A stretch of DNA of 64,000 nt from Prevotellaceae bacterium MN60. GTDB taxonomy: Bacteria; Bacteroidota; Bacteroidia; Bacteroidales; Bacteroidaceae. The notes under the pieces are model-generated. The model worked only from the letters and a program-made list of their open reading frames with translations, ran no database searches and had not been told where the DNA came from. The stretch covers positions 1-64,000 of the forward strand of contig FZQZ01000008.1 in NCBI GenBank assembly GCA_900199555.1, in the 5' to 3' direction. Shown here piece by piece: positions 41,519 through 50,693 of this stretch (its first letter is position 1; the number at the start of each line of letters is the position of its first letter). Position numbers and translations under genes: made by a program.

Positions 41519-42083
41519 TTCCCAGTTTATTATACTGGTTCATCGTGATATCGACACCTGCCAAGACAAAGCTCTTGATGATATCTACACCAAGATTGAT
41601 AGCAGGGTCCAACTTGGCTTGCTCCTCGGTTGAGAAATGTCCCAACACATGGTCTATCTGCATACCAATGGGATAGTCGTTACCGATACCCATGCGCAGG
41701 CGAGCATACTGCTGGCCGATAAGTTGCTGGATATGGCCCAGACCATTATGGCCACCATTAGAACCGCTAGCCTTCAGGCGGAACTGGCCCAAGGGGAGTG
41801 CGACATCATCACTGATAACCAACAGACGGCTCTGATCGATATTCTCTTGATTCAACCAGTAGCGCACTGCATTACCACTTAGATTCATATAGGTGGTGGG
41901 TTTCAGCAGGAACACTTTACGTCCTTTCAGACTTGTTTCTGCGATAAAGCCATAGCGCTTATCGGCAAAAACGATATTGGACGCCTTAGCAAAAGCGTCC
42001 AATACCATAAATCCAGTGTTGTGGCGGGTTCCGGCATATTCGTCGCCAGGATTACCCAAACCAACAATTAAGTACTTGTCCAA
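41496..42083 (-). CDS. pth: Aminoacyl-tRNA (peptidyl-tRNA) hydrolase
   Basis: 195 aa. KYLIVGLGNPGDEYAGTRHNTGFMVLD with catalytic His near residue 21, KPTTYMNLSG, VISDDVALPLGQ and SGSNGGHNGL are all present. It frees tRNA from peptidyl-tRNA. It begins at a TTG codon (42083); no ATG lies nearby. The C-terminus lies in a heptad array. Confidence 0.95.
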   Translation of the reverse strand: MDKYLIVGLGNPGDEYAGTRHNTGFMVLDAFAKASNIVFADKRYGFIAETSLKGRKVFLLKPTTYMNLSGNAVRYWLNQENIDQSRLLVISDDVALPLGQFRLKASGSNGGHNGLGHIQQLIGQQYARLRMGIGNDYPIGMQIDHVLGHFSTEEQAKLDPAINLGVDIIKSFVLAGVDITMNQYNKLGKGVKSDK

Positions 42084-42119
42084 GGTTTTACCTTTTTTAC
42101 TTGTTCACCTTTTCAGTTC

Positions 42120-42719
42120 TTACTCAGCCTCAGCAGCGGCAGCAGCTGAACGAGAAGCACGTGTAGCCTTAACAGAGCATACGATAACCTCCTTAGGAGT
42201 AGCGATCTCAAGACCCTCGAAGCTCAGTGAACCAACCTTGATAGCCTTACCCAGCTGCAGCTCGGTAACGTCAACATCCAACTTCTCAGGAATCTGCTTG
42301 TAGGGAGCAGTAACATTGATCTTACGGATAGAGAGGTTCAGACGACCACCATCACGTACACCCTGAGCGTGACCTACGATGTTTACAGGAATACCAACGG
42401 TGATAGCCTTAGTCTCGTTGATCTCGAAGAAGTCAGCGTGAAGCAGAGCGTCGGTTGTAGGATGGAACTGGAGTTCCTTCATGATAGCCTTGTGCTCTGT
42501 GCCATCGATGTTCAGATTAACTACATATACGTGAGGTGTGTAAACAGCCTTACGGAGCTCAGCCATAGGAGCCATGAAAGCAAATGCCTCAGGCTGACCG
42601 TTCTCACCCTTCTTTTCACCATACAGATTGCAGGGAATCATACCCTCCTTGCGAAGCAACTTAGAGGCCTTCTTGCCTGTGTCGGTGCGCTTCTTACCGC
42701 TTACGTTAATCTCTTTCAT
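42120..42719 (-). CDS. rplY: 50S ribosomal protein L25 (CTC family)
   Basis: 199 aa, the long form with an L25 domain (residues 1-90: KRTDTGKKASKLLRKEGMIPCNLYGEK) and a C-terminal TL5/CTC beta domain (about 95-180). It binds 5S rRNA. It lies upstream of pth on the same strand, a common order in Bacteroidetes. Confidence 0.95.
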   Translation of the reverse strand: MKEINVSGKKRTDTGKKASKLLRKEGMIPCNLYGEKKGENGQPEAFAFMAPMAELRKAVYTPHVYVVNLNIDGTEHKAIMKELQFHPTTDALLHADFFEINETKAITVGIPVNIVGHAQGVRDGGRLNLSIRKINVTAPYKQIPEKLDVDVTELQLGKAIKVGSLSFEGLEIATPKEVIVCSVKATRASRSAAAAAEAE

Positions 42720-42927
42720 AATTAAATTGTGTTACTCTAAAATTAAGTTATTTGCTTAATCCACCATCACACGATGCGAAGGTTTAGCCCCGGCATCCCA
42801 CGGGGGAAAGCCAAAAAGCGGCTGCAAAATTACAAAAAAAACTTCAACCACACAAGAAAATTACTAATTTTATAGGTACAGGAGTATTTTTTTCGCCCAT
42901 AAGCATCATTTTTTGCTTATTTTTTTG

Positions 42928-42935
42928 TACCTTTG
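42928..42935 (+). promoter_or_regulatory. -7-like box upstream of nusB
   Basis: TACCTTTG, 43 bases before the nusB ATG at 42978. It falls inside the longer frame and so rules out the earlier start. Confidence 0.4.
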
Positions 42936-42977
42936 CACCTGATAAGAGTATCAAATAGCTATTTTATTAAAAGAATT

Positions 42978-43925
42978 ATGATTAACAGAGAACTAATCAG
43001 GATTAAGGTCGTTCAGTTAACCTATGCGTATTATCAAAATGGGAGCAAGAACATTGACTCAGCGGAGAAAGAACTGACGTTCAGCCTTTCGAAAGCCTAT
43101 GACCTTTACAATTATTTATTGGCCCTCATCGTGGGCATTACCCAAGAGGCACGACGCCACTTGGAAGTTGCACAGTCACGCGCCACTCGTGAAGGCACAC
43201 CTATGCCCTCACAGAAGTTTGTCTACAACCGCTTTGCCATGCAGTTGGAAGGCAACAAGATGCTTAATGACTTTATGGAAACTCAGAAGAAGAACTGGAA
43301 CGACGAACCAGAATTTCTTAAGAAGATTTACACACAGATTACGGAAAGCCAAATCTACAAGGACTACATGGCTTCTCCCGAAGACAGTTACGATGCCGAC
43401 CGCGAATTGTGGCGCAAGCTGTATCGCACACTGATAGAGAACAATGCCGATCTGGACTCTCTATTGGAGGAACAGAGCATCTACTGGAACGACGACAAAG
43501 AGATTGTCGATACCTTCGTATTGAAGACTATCAAGCGCTTTGAAGAGAAGAATCAGGCACATCAGGAGCTGTTGCCCGAATACGACAGTGAAGAGGATAA
43601 GGAGTATGCCCGCAAGCTATTCCGTGCCGCAGTGATGAATGCCGACGAGTATCAGCACTACATGAGCGAGGCTTCACGCAACTGGGACTTCTCACGCTTG
43701 GCATATATGGATATCGTAATTATGCAGATTGCCATCGCTGAGATGATGACATTCCCCAGCATTCCCATCAACGTATCTATCAACGAGTATGTAGATATCT
43801 CTAAGCTCTACTCTACTCCACGCAGTGCCGGATACATCAATGGTATGCTGGATGCTATAGCACGCCATCTGGTTCAGACAGGTCACCTGCTGAAGCACAT
43901 GGAACCAAGAAATAACAAACAATAA
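42978..43925 (+). CDS. nusB: Transcription antitermination factor NusB
   Basis: 315 aa, with start at MINRELIRIKVVQLTYAYYQ. The Bacteroidetes form is longer than in Proteobacteria, with an N-terminal helical extension. The NusB fold is in about residues 190-310 (YARKLFRAAVMN, WDFSRLAYMDIVIMQIAIAEM, IPINVSINEYVDISKLYSTPRSAGYINGMLDAIA). It binds boxA RNA with S10 in rRNA transcription. It heads an operon with yajC, ybbR-like and coaE. Confidence 0.92.
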   Translation: MINRELIRIKVVQLTYAYYQNGSKNIDSAEKELTFSLSKAYDLYNYLLALIVGITQEARRHLEVAQSRATREGTPMPSQKFVYNRFAMQLEGNKMLNDFMETQKKNWNDEPEFLKKIYTQITESQIYKDYMASPEDSYDADRELWRKLYRTLIENNADLDSLLEEQSIYWNDDKEIVDTFVLKTIKRFEEKNQAHQELLPEYDSEEDKEYARKLFRAAVMNADEYQHYMSEASRNWDFSRLAYMDIVIMQIAIAEMMTFPSIPINVSINEYVDISKLYSTPRSAGYINGMLDAIARHLVQTGHLLKHMEPRNNKQ

Positions 43926-43942
43926 ATAACATCTAAACTAAA

Positions 43943-44263
43943 ATGACACAGATTATCCTCGCTGCAGAGGCCGCACAGGGCGGTGGCAGCATGAGTTTCT
44001 TGATTATGATGGTAGCCATCTTCGCTATCATGTGGTTTTTTATGATTCGTCCTCAGCAGAAGCGTCAGAAGGAAATACAGAATTTCCAGAATTCGCTGCA
44101 GGAGGGTGCACAGGTAGTCACTGGTGGTGGTATCTATGGCACCGTTAAGAAGATTGACCTGGCCAGCGGCATTATTGAAGTAAAGATTGCCGATGGTGTA
44201 GTCATCAAGGTTGACAAGGGCTACGTCTATAAGGACACTGCCAGCACACCCGTGCAGAAATAA
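43943..44263 (+). CDS. yajC: Preprotein translocase subunit YajC
   Basis: 106 aa with one membrane helix (about residues 17-36: SFLIMMVAIFAIMWFFMIRPQQKRQKE) and the usual cytoplasmic beta part (GAQVVTGGGIYGTV). It works with SecDF in protein export. It is 17 bases after nusB. Confidence 0.95.
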   Translation: MTQIILAAEAAQGGGSMSFLIMMVAIFAIMWFFMIRPQQKRQKEIQNFQNSLQEGAQVVTGGGIYGTVKKIDLASGIIEVKIADGVVIKVDKGYVYKDTASTPVQK

Positions 44264-44275
44264 AGAGAAGATACG

Positions 44276-45256
44276 TTGAGTATTAAGAGCATATATAAAA
44301 CATTTAGGAATTTCTTGTTCAGTAACGTGAACAAGCAATTCCTTGTTTTTATATTCTTTCTCTTTCTATCAGGCATCTTCTGGTTAGTTATCACACTCAA
44401 CGAGACCTACGAGAAGGATATCAAGATACCGGCTCAGGTAGTGGGCATCCCCAAGAATGTGGTGCTGACATCAGTACCCACAGATACCATCCGAGTTACT
44501 ATCCGAGAAAAGGGATGGGTGATGCTGGGATATCTATACACCGACCAGCTGGGAACGATTCAGATACCTTTCAAGAGCTACGACCGTGGACGCGGCACAG
44601 GCGTGGTGGGCATCAACGAGCTCAAGCGTATGATAGAGCAGCGCTTAGAGGTTTCTTCTAAGATTATTGCTGTCAAGCCTGAGCGTATGGAATTCTCATA
44701 CAACAATGGTGAGTGCCGACGTGTGCCTATCCGTTGGGCTGGTAGAGTAATCCCTGACCAGCTATACTTCATCTCTCACGTAGAATATCTTCCCGATAGC
44801 GTAGATATCTATGCTTCCAGAGAGAAGTTAGACAGCATCCGCGTGGTCTATACAGAAGCACTGAACTATGTCAACTTCCGCGACACACTGACCGTAGAGT
44901 GCCAACTGGCTCACCTCAACGATGTCAAGATAGTGCCCGAGCGCGTACAGATACGCTTCCACACCGATGTGCTCACGGAAGAGACGATGAGCAATATTCC
45001 CATCCAATGTGTCAATCTGCCTGCAGGCAAGGTATTGCGTACCTTCCCCCGATATGCAAAAGTACATTTTGTAGCGGGAGCCAGCCAGATTCGCAACCTG
45101 AGAGCAGAAGACTTTAAGGTGGTAGCCGACTATCACGAGATAGAGCTAAGCCATAAGGAGAAGTGCAACCTGTATCTTCGCGAAGTACCACAAGGCGTGA
45201 GCAGGGCTACACTGAATACGAAACAGGTGGACTACCTGATTGAGGAAGAAGAATGA
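44276..45256 (+). CDS. YbbR-domain protein
   Basis: 326 aa with an N-terminal membrane helix (residues 20-40) and repeated YbbR-like beta domains outside (FVIT..., ITVEC..., VQIRFHTDV). It starts at TTG (44276); no ATG lies near enough to replace it. The family is often next to cdaA; here it sits between yajC and coaE. Its stop overlaps the coaE start (ATGA). Envelope role unknown. Confidence 0.85.
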   Translation: MSIKSIYKTFRNFLFSNVNKQFLVFIFFLFLSGIFWLVITLNETYEKDIKIPAQVVGIPKNVVLTSVPTDTIRVTIREKGWVMLGYLYTDQLGTIQIPFKSYDRGRGTGVVGINELKRMIEQRLEVSSKIIAVKPERMEFSYNNGECRRVPIRWAGRVIPDQLYFISHVEYLPDSVDIYASREKLDSIRVVYTEALNYVNFRDTLTVECQLAHLNDVKIVPERVQIRFHTDVLTEETMSNIPIQCVNLPAGKVLRTFPRYAKVHFVAGASQIRNLRAEDFKVVADYHEIELSHKEKCNLYLREVPQGVSRATLNTKQVDYLIEEEE

Positions 45257-45810
45257 AGATAGGTATCACGGGAGGCATCGGCTCAGGAAAGAGCTACGTA
45301 TGTCAGCGCCTTAAAGCGCATGGCATTGATGTGTACGACTGCGATGCTGCAGCCAAACGACTAATCCGCACCTCTACTACTATCCGCCAACAACTGACAG
45401 CACTGATAGGCCCCGAGGTATATATCGGCGACCAACTGGACAAGGCGGTCGTGGCACACTTCCTCCTAGAGAGCGAAGCTAATGCCAAGGCAATAGACCA
45501 GATAGTACATCCTGCCGTATTTCGCGACTTTGAAGAGAGCGGCATGGAATGGATGGAGAGCGCCATACTCTATGAGTCGGGCATCAATCAACTTGTGGAC
45601 AGAGTGATTGTGGTGACAGCGCCCGAAGAGATACGCATCCAGCGCGTGATGCAGCGCGACGCCATATCGCGCGAGAAGACGCTGCAATGGATACAGCGCC
45701 AATGGCCACAAGAAGAGGTGCGCCAACGTGCCGACTACGAAATCATCAACGACGGTAAGGCAGACATCGACGAGCAGATAGCTCGCCTGCTACCCATCCT
45801 ACAGAAGTAA
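45253..45810 (+). CDS. coaE: Dephospho-CoA kinase
   Basis: 185 aa with the P-loop GITGGIGSGKS (residues 3-13), DCDAAAKRL and the lid motif with VMQRD. It performs the last step of CoA synthesis. Overlaps the YbbR gene by 4 bases. Confidence 0.95.
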   Translation: MKIGITGGIGSGKSYVCQRLKAHGIDVYDCDAAAKRLIRTSTTIRQQLTALIGPEVYIGDQLDKAVVAHFLLESEANAKAIDQIVHPAVFRDFEESGMEWMESAILYESGINQLVDRVIVVTAPEEIRIQRVMQRDAISREKTLQWIQRQWPQEEVRQRADYEIINDGKADIDEQIARLLPILQK

Positions 45811-45850
45811 TAGAAAACAATAGCAAATATCATTAATAAAGAAGAATAAT

Positions 45851-46288
45851 ATGAAACAGACTATTTTAGCTATCTCGGGCAAACCGGGACTCTACAAATT
45901 AGTAACAAGCGCCAAGAACAGTCTCATCGTAGAGGCTCTTGACGAGACTCACAAGCGTATGCCCGCTTTTGGCACAGACCGTATCACCTCACTGGCTGAT
46001 ATCGCCATGTTTACTGAGACCGAGGATGTACCCTTGATGACCGTACTCGCTAACATGCGCAACCTGGAAGAGGGTAAGACCGCAAGCATCAACTATAAGA
46101 AGGCTACTCCCGACGAGCTGCATGAGTACTTCTCAAAGGTGCTGCCCGAGTGGGATCAGGACCGTGTACAGAACTCACACATCAAGAAGCTCATCCAGTG
46201 GTACGACATCCTTATCAAGGCTGGCATCACAGACTTTGAAGAGGAGATGGCACCAACAGAGGGTGACAACATCGCTGATAGAAAATAA
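45851..46288 (+). CDS. DUF5606 family protein, 145 aa
   Basis: A soluble protein starting MKQTILAISGKPGLYKLVTSAKNSLIVE, the signature of the Bacteroidetes DUF5606 family (beta-barrel-like N-terminal half, helical C-terminal half). Function unknown. It closes the nusB-yajC-ybbR-coaE block. Confidence 0.85.
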   Translation: MKQTILAISGKPGLYKLVTSAKNSLIVEALDETHKRMPAFGTDRITSLADIAMFTETEDVPLMTVLANMRNLEEGKTASINYKKATPDELHEYFSKVLPEWDQDRVQNSHIKKLIQWYDILIKAGITDFEEEMAPTEGDNIADRK

Positions 46289-46290
46289 TA

Positions 46291-46345
46291 AGTAGTTAAG
46301 GGAGTGTCCTTAACTACTTTAACTCCTTTAACTTCTTTAACTCCA
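46291..46345 (+). repeat. Hairpin followed by four nonamers
   Basis: AGTAGTTAAGG / CCTTAACTACT (46291-46301 and 46308-46318) form a perfect 11-base stem. It is followed by TTAACTNCT-type 9-base units (about 46310-46345). It may end the coaE transcript. Confidence 0.6.
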
Positions 46346-46361
46346 CAAGAGTAATATACAA

Positions 46362-46400
46362 AAAAGAAATCCCGCTAGCGCTAGCAGGATTTTCTTTTTC
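46362..46400. terminator. Bidirectional terminator
   Basis: AATCC-GCTAGC arms around a central GCTAGC palindrome, flanked by A-rich and T-rich runs, between convergent transcripts. Confidence 0.7.
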
Positions 46401-46443
46401 ACATTTATCAGTCTCCAATATTATTATTAACCTAAATACATTC

Positions 46444-49389
46444 TTACATCATTCTTGGACCTCCGAAGCCGCCAGGACGACCACCGCCGAAGCCACCGCC
46501 CATGGGGCCACCCATACCGCCACGGCCACCGCGACCACCACGGCCGCCACCGAAGCCACCCATTGGGCCACCCATGCCACCACGGCCACCACGGCCACCA
46601 AAGATGTTGGTGCGATAAATCACGTGCAGCATAGCATAGTTGGTAATAGCATTGTACTCCGTATCACTGCGCTGATAAGCAGAGAGCATACTGCTGATAG
46701 TAGACTGCTGGTGCAGGATATCGTAGAACTGCAGTGAAATGGTCAGTGCGTTGCCTCTCAAGAAACTCTGTGAGAGCTGAGCATTCCAAATCAACTCGTT
46801 AGTATTCATTGATGCATCAACATAACCACGACGGCTATTCATATTGATGTTCGTTGACAGGGCTGTACCCCAAGGTGCATTGATACCAATCATACCACCG
46901 TATGAGAAGTCCCATGTATCAAGATTGTTGTTAGTCTGCAACTCGCTACGACGCTTGGTAAAGTTTACAGAACCGTTCAACTCTGCCTCAAACCACTCAT
47001 TGCGGTAGCTAAGAGCCAGACGCTCGCCGATACCCAGTGAGTTAGTAGCACTCTCCTGAGACAATCCCTTCTCACCAACACTAACGAAACCAACATTGTG
47101 ATTATAACTCAGGTTGGTAGAGGTATTCAAGTTAAAGTAAGCAGCTGAGTCAAGTGCTGTGCTGAACATGACGAAAGCCATGCCATTCCAGTTACCATTG
47201 ATATTCTCAGGTCTTGTCAGGGTTTTACCAGTATTCTCATCCAACAAGGTAGTCTTACTGCTTACTGAGTTTTGTGTCATAGAGAAGTTCAAGAATGCAC
47301 CGATTGACTGCTGATGCTTCTGGAAATAGTCGTTATAGTTCAAACTTAAGTTGTGAGTAAATGAAGGCTTCAATCCAGGATTACCTCTACGGATGGCCAA
47401 TGGATTGCTATCATCTACGATATCCAACAGGTCGCTGATAGAAGGTTGACGAGTATTTGCACGATAATTAACTCTCAACTGGCTCACCTGTGACTTCTTC
47501 CAACGGAAGTCAACTGTAGGAGCAAAGTTCGTTACAGTACGAACGGTGTCGGCATGTACGCCACCAAAGTCTTGAACATAGTGTGACTTCTGAGGAATCA
47601 CCTGAACACCTACATTAAATGTATAAGAGTCGCGGATGACTCGCAGCATCACCTCTGCTGTATGTGTATAGTTCTTATATTCTGAGTAGCGGCTCTGGTT
47701 CTCATCAATATAAGTATCCAATGGATTCTCTAAACGTGACAGGTAACTATCCCATCCACGATACAAAGGCTCCAAACCGCTGAAGTCGGCATCACCCAGA
47801 TTGTAGGTCTGACGGTCGCTCTTTTGGTAGCTATAACCATAGGTATAACTGAACTGCAGATAAGTGCGGCGCATAATAGGCTCACTATAGCTGAAACGAG
47901 CACTATAGTTGTAGTTGTCTGTAGGTGTCACGCTCCAACGATTGGTCTGCATATTTTCACCAGCAGCCAGCATCTCAATAATATTATTGGTAAGCGACTT
48001 GCTCATGCCTTCGCTCCAGTTACCATTCAACTGGATGGTTATGTTACGACCAAAGTTGTTCAGCTTTCTGTTGAACTGCAACATACCACCTACATTCTTG
48101 CTATCGCTATAGCTGATACCATTCTGAATCTGGTAGTTCTTTACCAACAGAGGATCAATCTTTGCAATTTCAGCCAAGGGATCCTTTACAAACTGATAAG
48201 GATTCTCTGAGAAGGTAGCGCTCTCACCCGTCTGCTCACCATCGCTGCTGTTATAGCGGAAGTTAGGACGGAACATAATGTTAGTCATTGAGTCGGGTGT
48301 CCACTCCAAGCGAATCTGACCATTCCAAGCGTTAGAACGAGACATATTCTTGTTCCAGCTGTTACCAAACTGTGAAAGGGTCTGGCTAAAGAAGTTCTCA
48401 GAGTTAGTCTTTGAAAGAGCATCACCATCATTATGATTCCAACGTACACTTCCATCAAATACCAACTTGCCGGTATTCTCATAGTTGAAGTTCAGACCAA
48501 CCATCTTGGTAGCTGTCAAGCCCTGACGGCCCATACCAAAACGGCCACCGCCACCGCCGAATCCCATGTCATTAACGTTGTTGGCACTTGCCATCAGCAT
48601 CACGGTTGACTTCTCCTTCATCAATCCGTTGAAGGTACGACCAGAATATCTGTGTTCCGTACCTATTCCGAGGTCGTTATTGGTCATAAAACCTCTGTTC
48701 ATACCAGGTTTAATACCAAAGTCGAGCACAGTCTGCTCCTCACCATCTTCGATACCGCTGATACGAGACAAGTCGCTCTGCTGATCGTATGCCTTGATAC
48801 GGTCAATAATATTGGTAGGCAAGTTTTTCAGGGCAGTCTTTGTATCACCCGTCATAAACTCTTTACCATCCACCATAATCTTTTTTACTTCCTTACCATT
48901 AATCTTAATGGTTCCGTCATCACCAACCTCTGCACCGGGCAGACGCTTTACCAGTTCTTCTACTACAGAACCCTCCGGTGTACGGAATGCAGCGGCATTA
49001 TATACAAAGGTGTCCGCCTTCAAGGTTACTTTTGCGGCATGACCTGTAACGGTGGCACCCTTCAGCATGATAGCATCCGGAGACAACGCCAACGTACCCA
49101 TTGCCACTTCCTTATCCGCTACGTCGATACGCTTGGCATAAGGTTTAAAGCCTACACATGTTACCTGAAGAATGTATTGGCCGGCTGATGGAGCCTTTAC
49201 ACTAAATTTACCGTCAAGTCCTGTTAATCCGCCAGTTACGAGTGTAGAGTCGGTACGCAACAGACGCACGGTAGTTTGAGCAACGGGCTCTTCGGTGTCA
49301 CTCTCGACAACCAATCCTGTTACCTGACGTTGAGCCATTGTCGCAACGCTGCTCAGTAAGAAAAGAAATAGAAATAAATGCTTTCTCAT
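46444..49389 (-). CDS. TonB-dependent receptor-type protein with RGG-like Gly-rich C-terminus
   Basis: 981 aa from the ATG at 49389. A signal peptide (to about residue 19) is followed by a carboxypeptidase-regulatory-like domain (about 20-110: QVTGLVVESDTEEPVAQTTVRLL), a plug (about 110-240), and a large outer-membrane barrel. The last 50 residues are repeats of GGRGG, MGGPMGGG and FGG. A Gly/Arg-rich end is unusual for a barrel, whose C-terminus normally ends in an aromatic residue. Ligand unknown. Confidence 0.85.
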   Translation of the reverse strand: MRKHLFLFLFLLSSVATMAQRQVTGLVVESDTEEPVAQTTVRLLRTDSTLVTGGLTGLDGKFSVKAPSAGQYILQVTCVGFKPYAKRIDVADKEVAMGTLALSPDAIMLKGATVTGHAAKVTLKADTFVYNAAAFRTPEGSVVEELVKRLPGAEVGDDGTIKINGKEVKKIMVDGKEFMTGDTKTALKNLPTNIIDRIKAYDQQSDLSRISGIEDGEEQTVLDFGIKPGMNRGFMTNNDLGIGTEHRYSGRTFNGLMKEKSTVMLMASANNVNDMGFGGGGGRFGMGRQGLTATKMVGLNFNYENTGKLVFDGSVRWNHNDGDALSKTNSENFFSQTLSQFGNSWNKNMSRSNAWNGQIRLEWTPDSMTNIMFRPNFRYNSSDGEQTGESATFSENPYQFVKDPLAEIAKIDPLLVKNYQIQNGISYSDSKNVGGMLQFNRKLNNFGRNITIQLNGNWSEGMSKSLTNNIIEMLAAGENMQTNRWSVTPTDNYNYSARFSYSEPIMRRTYLQFSYTYGYSYQKSDRQTYNLGDADFSGLEPLYRGWDSYLSRLENPLDTYIDENQSRYSEYKNYTHTAEVMLRVIRDSYTFNVGVQVIPQKSHYVQDFGGVHADTVRTVTNFAPTVDFRWKKSQVSQLRVNYRANTRQPSISDLLDIVDDSNPLAIRRGNPGLKPSFTHNLSLNYNDYFQKHQQSIGAFLNFSMTQNSVSSKTTLLDENTGKTLTRPENINGNWNGMAFVMFSTALDSAAYFNLNTSTNLSYNHNVGFVSVGEKGLSQESATNSLGIGERLALSYRNEWFEAELNGSVNFTKRRSELQTNNNLDTWDFSYGGMIGINAPWGTALSTNINMNSRRGYVDASMNTNELIWNAQLSQSFLRGNALTISLQFYDILHQQSTISSMLSAYQRSDTEYNAITNYAMLHVIYRTNIFGGRGGRGGMGGPMGGFGGGRGGRGGRGGMGGPMGGGFGGGRPGGFGGPRMM

Positions 49390-49514
49390 ATTGTTCACTA
49401 ATTGTTTTTGCTATTTATGACGAAGAGGAAATAGAAAAGTTTAATAAAAACTCAAAAATTTAATGTTAAAGCAAGATTTATATATTTTTTGATACGTTTT
49501 TGCACTAATTGTAT

Positions 49515-49522
49515 TATATTTG
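49515..49522 (+). promoter_or_regulatory. -7-like box upstream of aroB
   Basis: TATATTTG, with T-rich DNA upstream, 14 bases before the ATG at 49536. It lies inside the longer reading frame and so decides the start. Confidence 0.45.
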
Positions 49523-49535
49523 CAGCCGAATTACA

Positions 49536-50612
49536 ATGATGGAACAACAAAAGGTCGTCATATCGCAAGATTTACGGCAGTCGCTCAGTCAGGCGATTGC
49601 CGAATGCAAGTACGACCACCTTTTTATTCTTGTTGACGAGACAACAGCTCACTGCTGTCTGCCCGTATTGGAATCTATTTTCTCACCACTCAACACTCCC
49701 CCTTCGCTCATCACCATTGGTGCTACCGACCAGCATAAAACACTCGATTCATTGAGCCATGTTTGGTCTGAGTTGCAGTGTATGGGAGCCACACGCCACT
49801 CGCTGATGATTAATCTGGGTGGTGGCATGGTAACAGACTTGGGTGGTTTTGCAGCCTCAACATTCAAGCGCGGTATACCTTATATTAATATACCTACCAC
49901 CCTACTCTCTATGGTAGATGCATCGGTAGGTGGAAAGACGGGTATCAACTTCGGAGGACTAAAAAACGAGATTGGTGTCTTCAACAATGCCAATTGCGTG
50001 ATACTGGATACCACCTTCTTACGCACCCTTGACAAGGCCAACATCCTGTCTGGCTATGCCGAGATGCTGAAGCACGGCCTCATCGACTGCGAAGCGCATT
50101 GGGCAGAGCTACTAGCTCATCTAGAAGATCTAGATAATCTAGAAAATATGGAGACTCTAGAGAAACTATCATCGCTGGTTGCTAAGAGCGTGGCTGTCAA
50201 GCAGCGCATCGTTACAGAAGACCCCACAGAGAAAGGACTGCGCAAGGCGCTCAACTTAGGACATACTGTTGGACATGCTTTCGAGTCGTTGGCTCTAGAG
50301 CGCAAGCCCATCCTTCATGGCTATGCCGTGGCCTATGGATTGGTGGCAGAGCTCTATCTATCCTGCATCAAGACAGGATTCCCCACCGACAAGATGCGTC
50401 AGACGGTCAGCTTCATCAAAGAGCATTACGGTAGGATGGCTATCACCTGCGACGACTACCCTCGCCTATTGGAGTTGATGCACCACGACAAGAAGAATAC
50501 TGGCAGCGCCATCAACTTCACGCTATTAGCTGGTATCGGCGACCTGCGTATCAATCAGACTGCCACAGAAGATGAAATCAAAGAAGCCCTCGATTTCTAC
50601 CGAGAGTTCTAA
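49536..50612 (+). CDS. aroB: 3-dehydroquinate synthase, with in-frame nonamer repeat
   Basis: 358 aa: GGGMVTDLGGFAASTFKRGI (NAD-binding), VDASVGGKTGINF, SGYAEMLKHG and LGHTVGHAFE (zinc-binding His). It makes dehydroquinate in the shikimate pathway that feeds the trp and men operons. A helix-like segment LEDLDNLENMETLEKL is encoded by six 9-base repeat units and looks like an expansion. The catalytic residues are intact. Confidence 0.95.
   Translation: MMEQQKVVISQDLRQSLSQAIAECKYDHLFILVDETTAHCCLPVLESIFSPLNTPPSLITIGATDQHKTLDSLSHVWSELQCMGATRHSLMINLGGGMVTDLGGFAASTFKRGIPYINIPTTLLSMVDASVGGKTGINFGGLKNEIGVFNNANCVILDTTFLRTLDKANILSGYAEMLKHGLIDCEAHWAELLAHLEDLDNLENMETLEKLSSLVAKSVAVKQRIVTEDPTEKGLRKALNLGHTVGHAFESLALERKPILHGYAVAYGLVAELYLSCIKTGFPTDKMRQTVSFIKEHYGRMAITCDDYPRLLELMHHDKKNTGSAINFTLLAGIGDLRINQTATEDEIKEALDFYREF
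50112..50165. repeat. Nonamer array CTAGANANN inside aroB
   Basis: Six 9-base units (50112-50165), e.g. CTAGAAGAT, CTAGATAAT, CTAGAAAAT, ATGGAGACT, CTAGAGAAA. The same unit makes up the array in menF. Confidence 0.85.
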
Positions 50613-50693
50613 GATAAAGATTGAACTACTACCTATTAAATTTACTAATTAACCGAAGATGGGGCCAATCCGTGAGGACAGGCCCCATCACTT

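Noticed and set aside
49509-49535. Earlier start for aroB
   Set aside because: A -7-like promoter box lies inside it; the family N-terminus fits the ATG at 49536.
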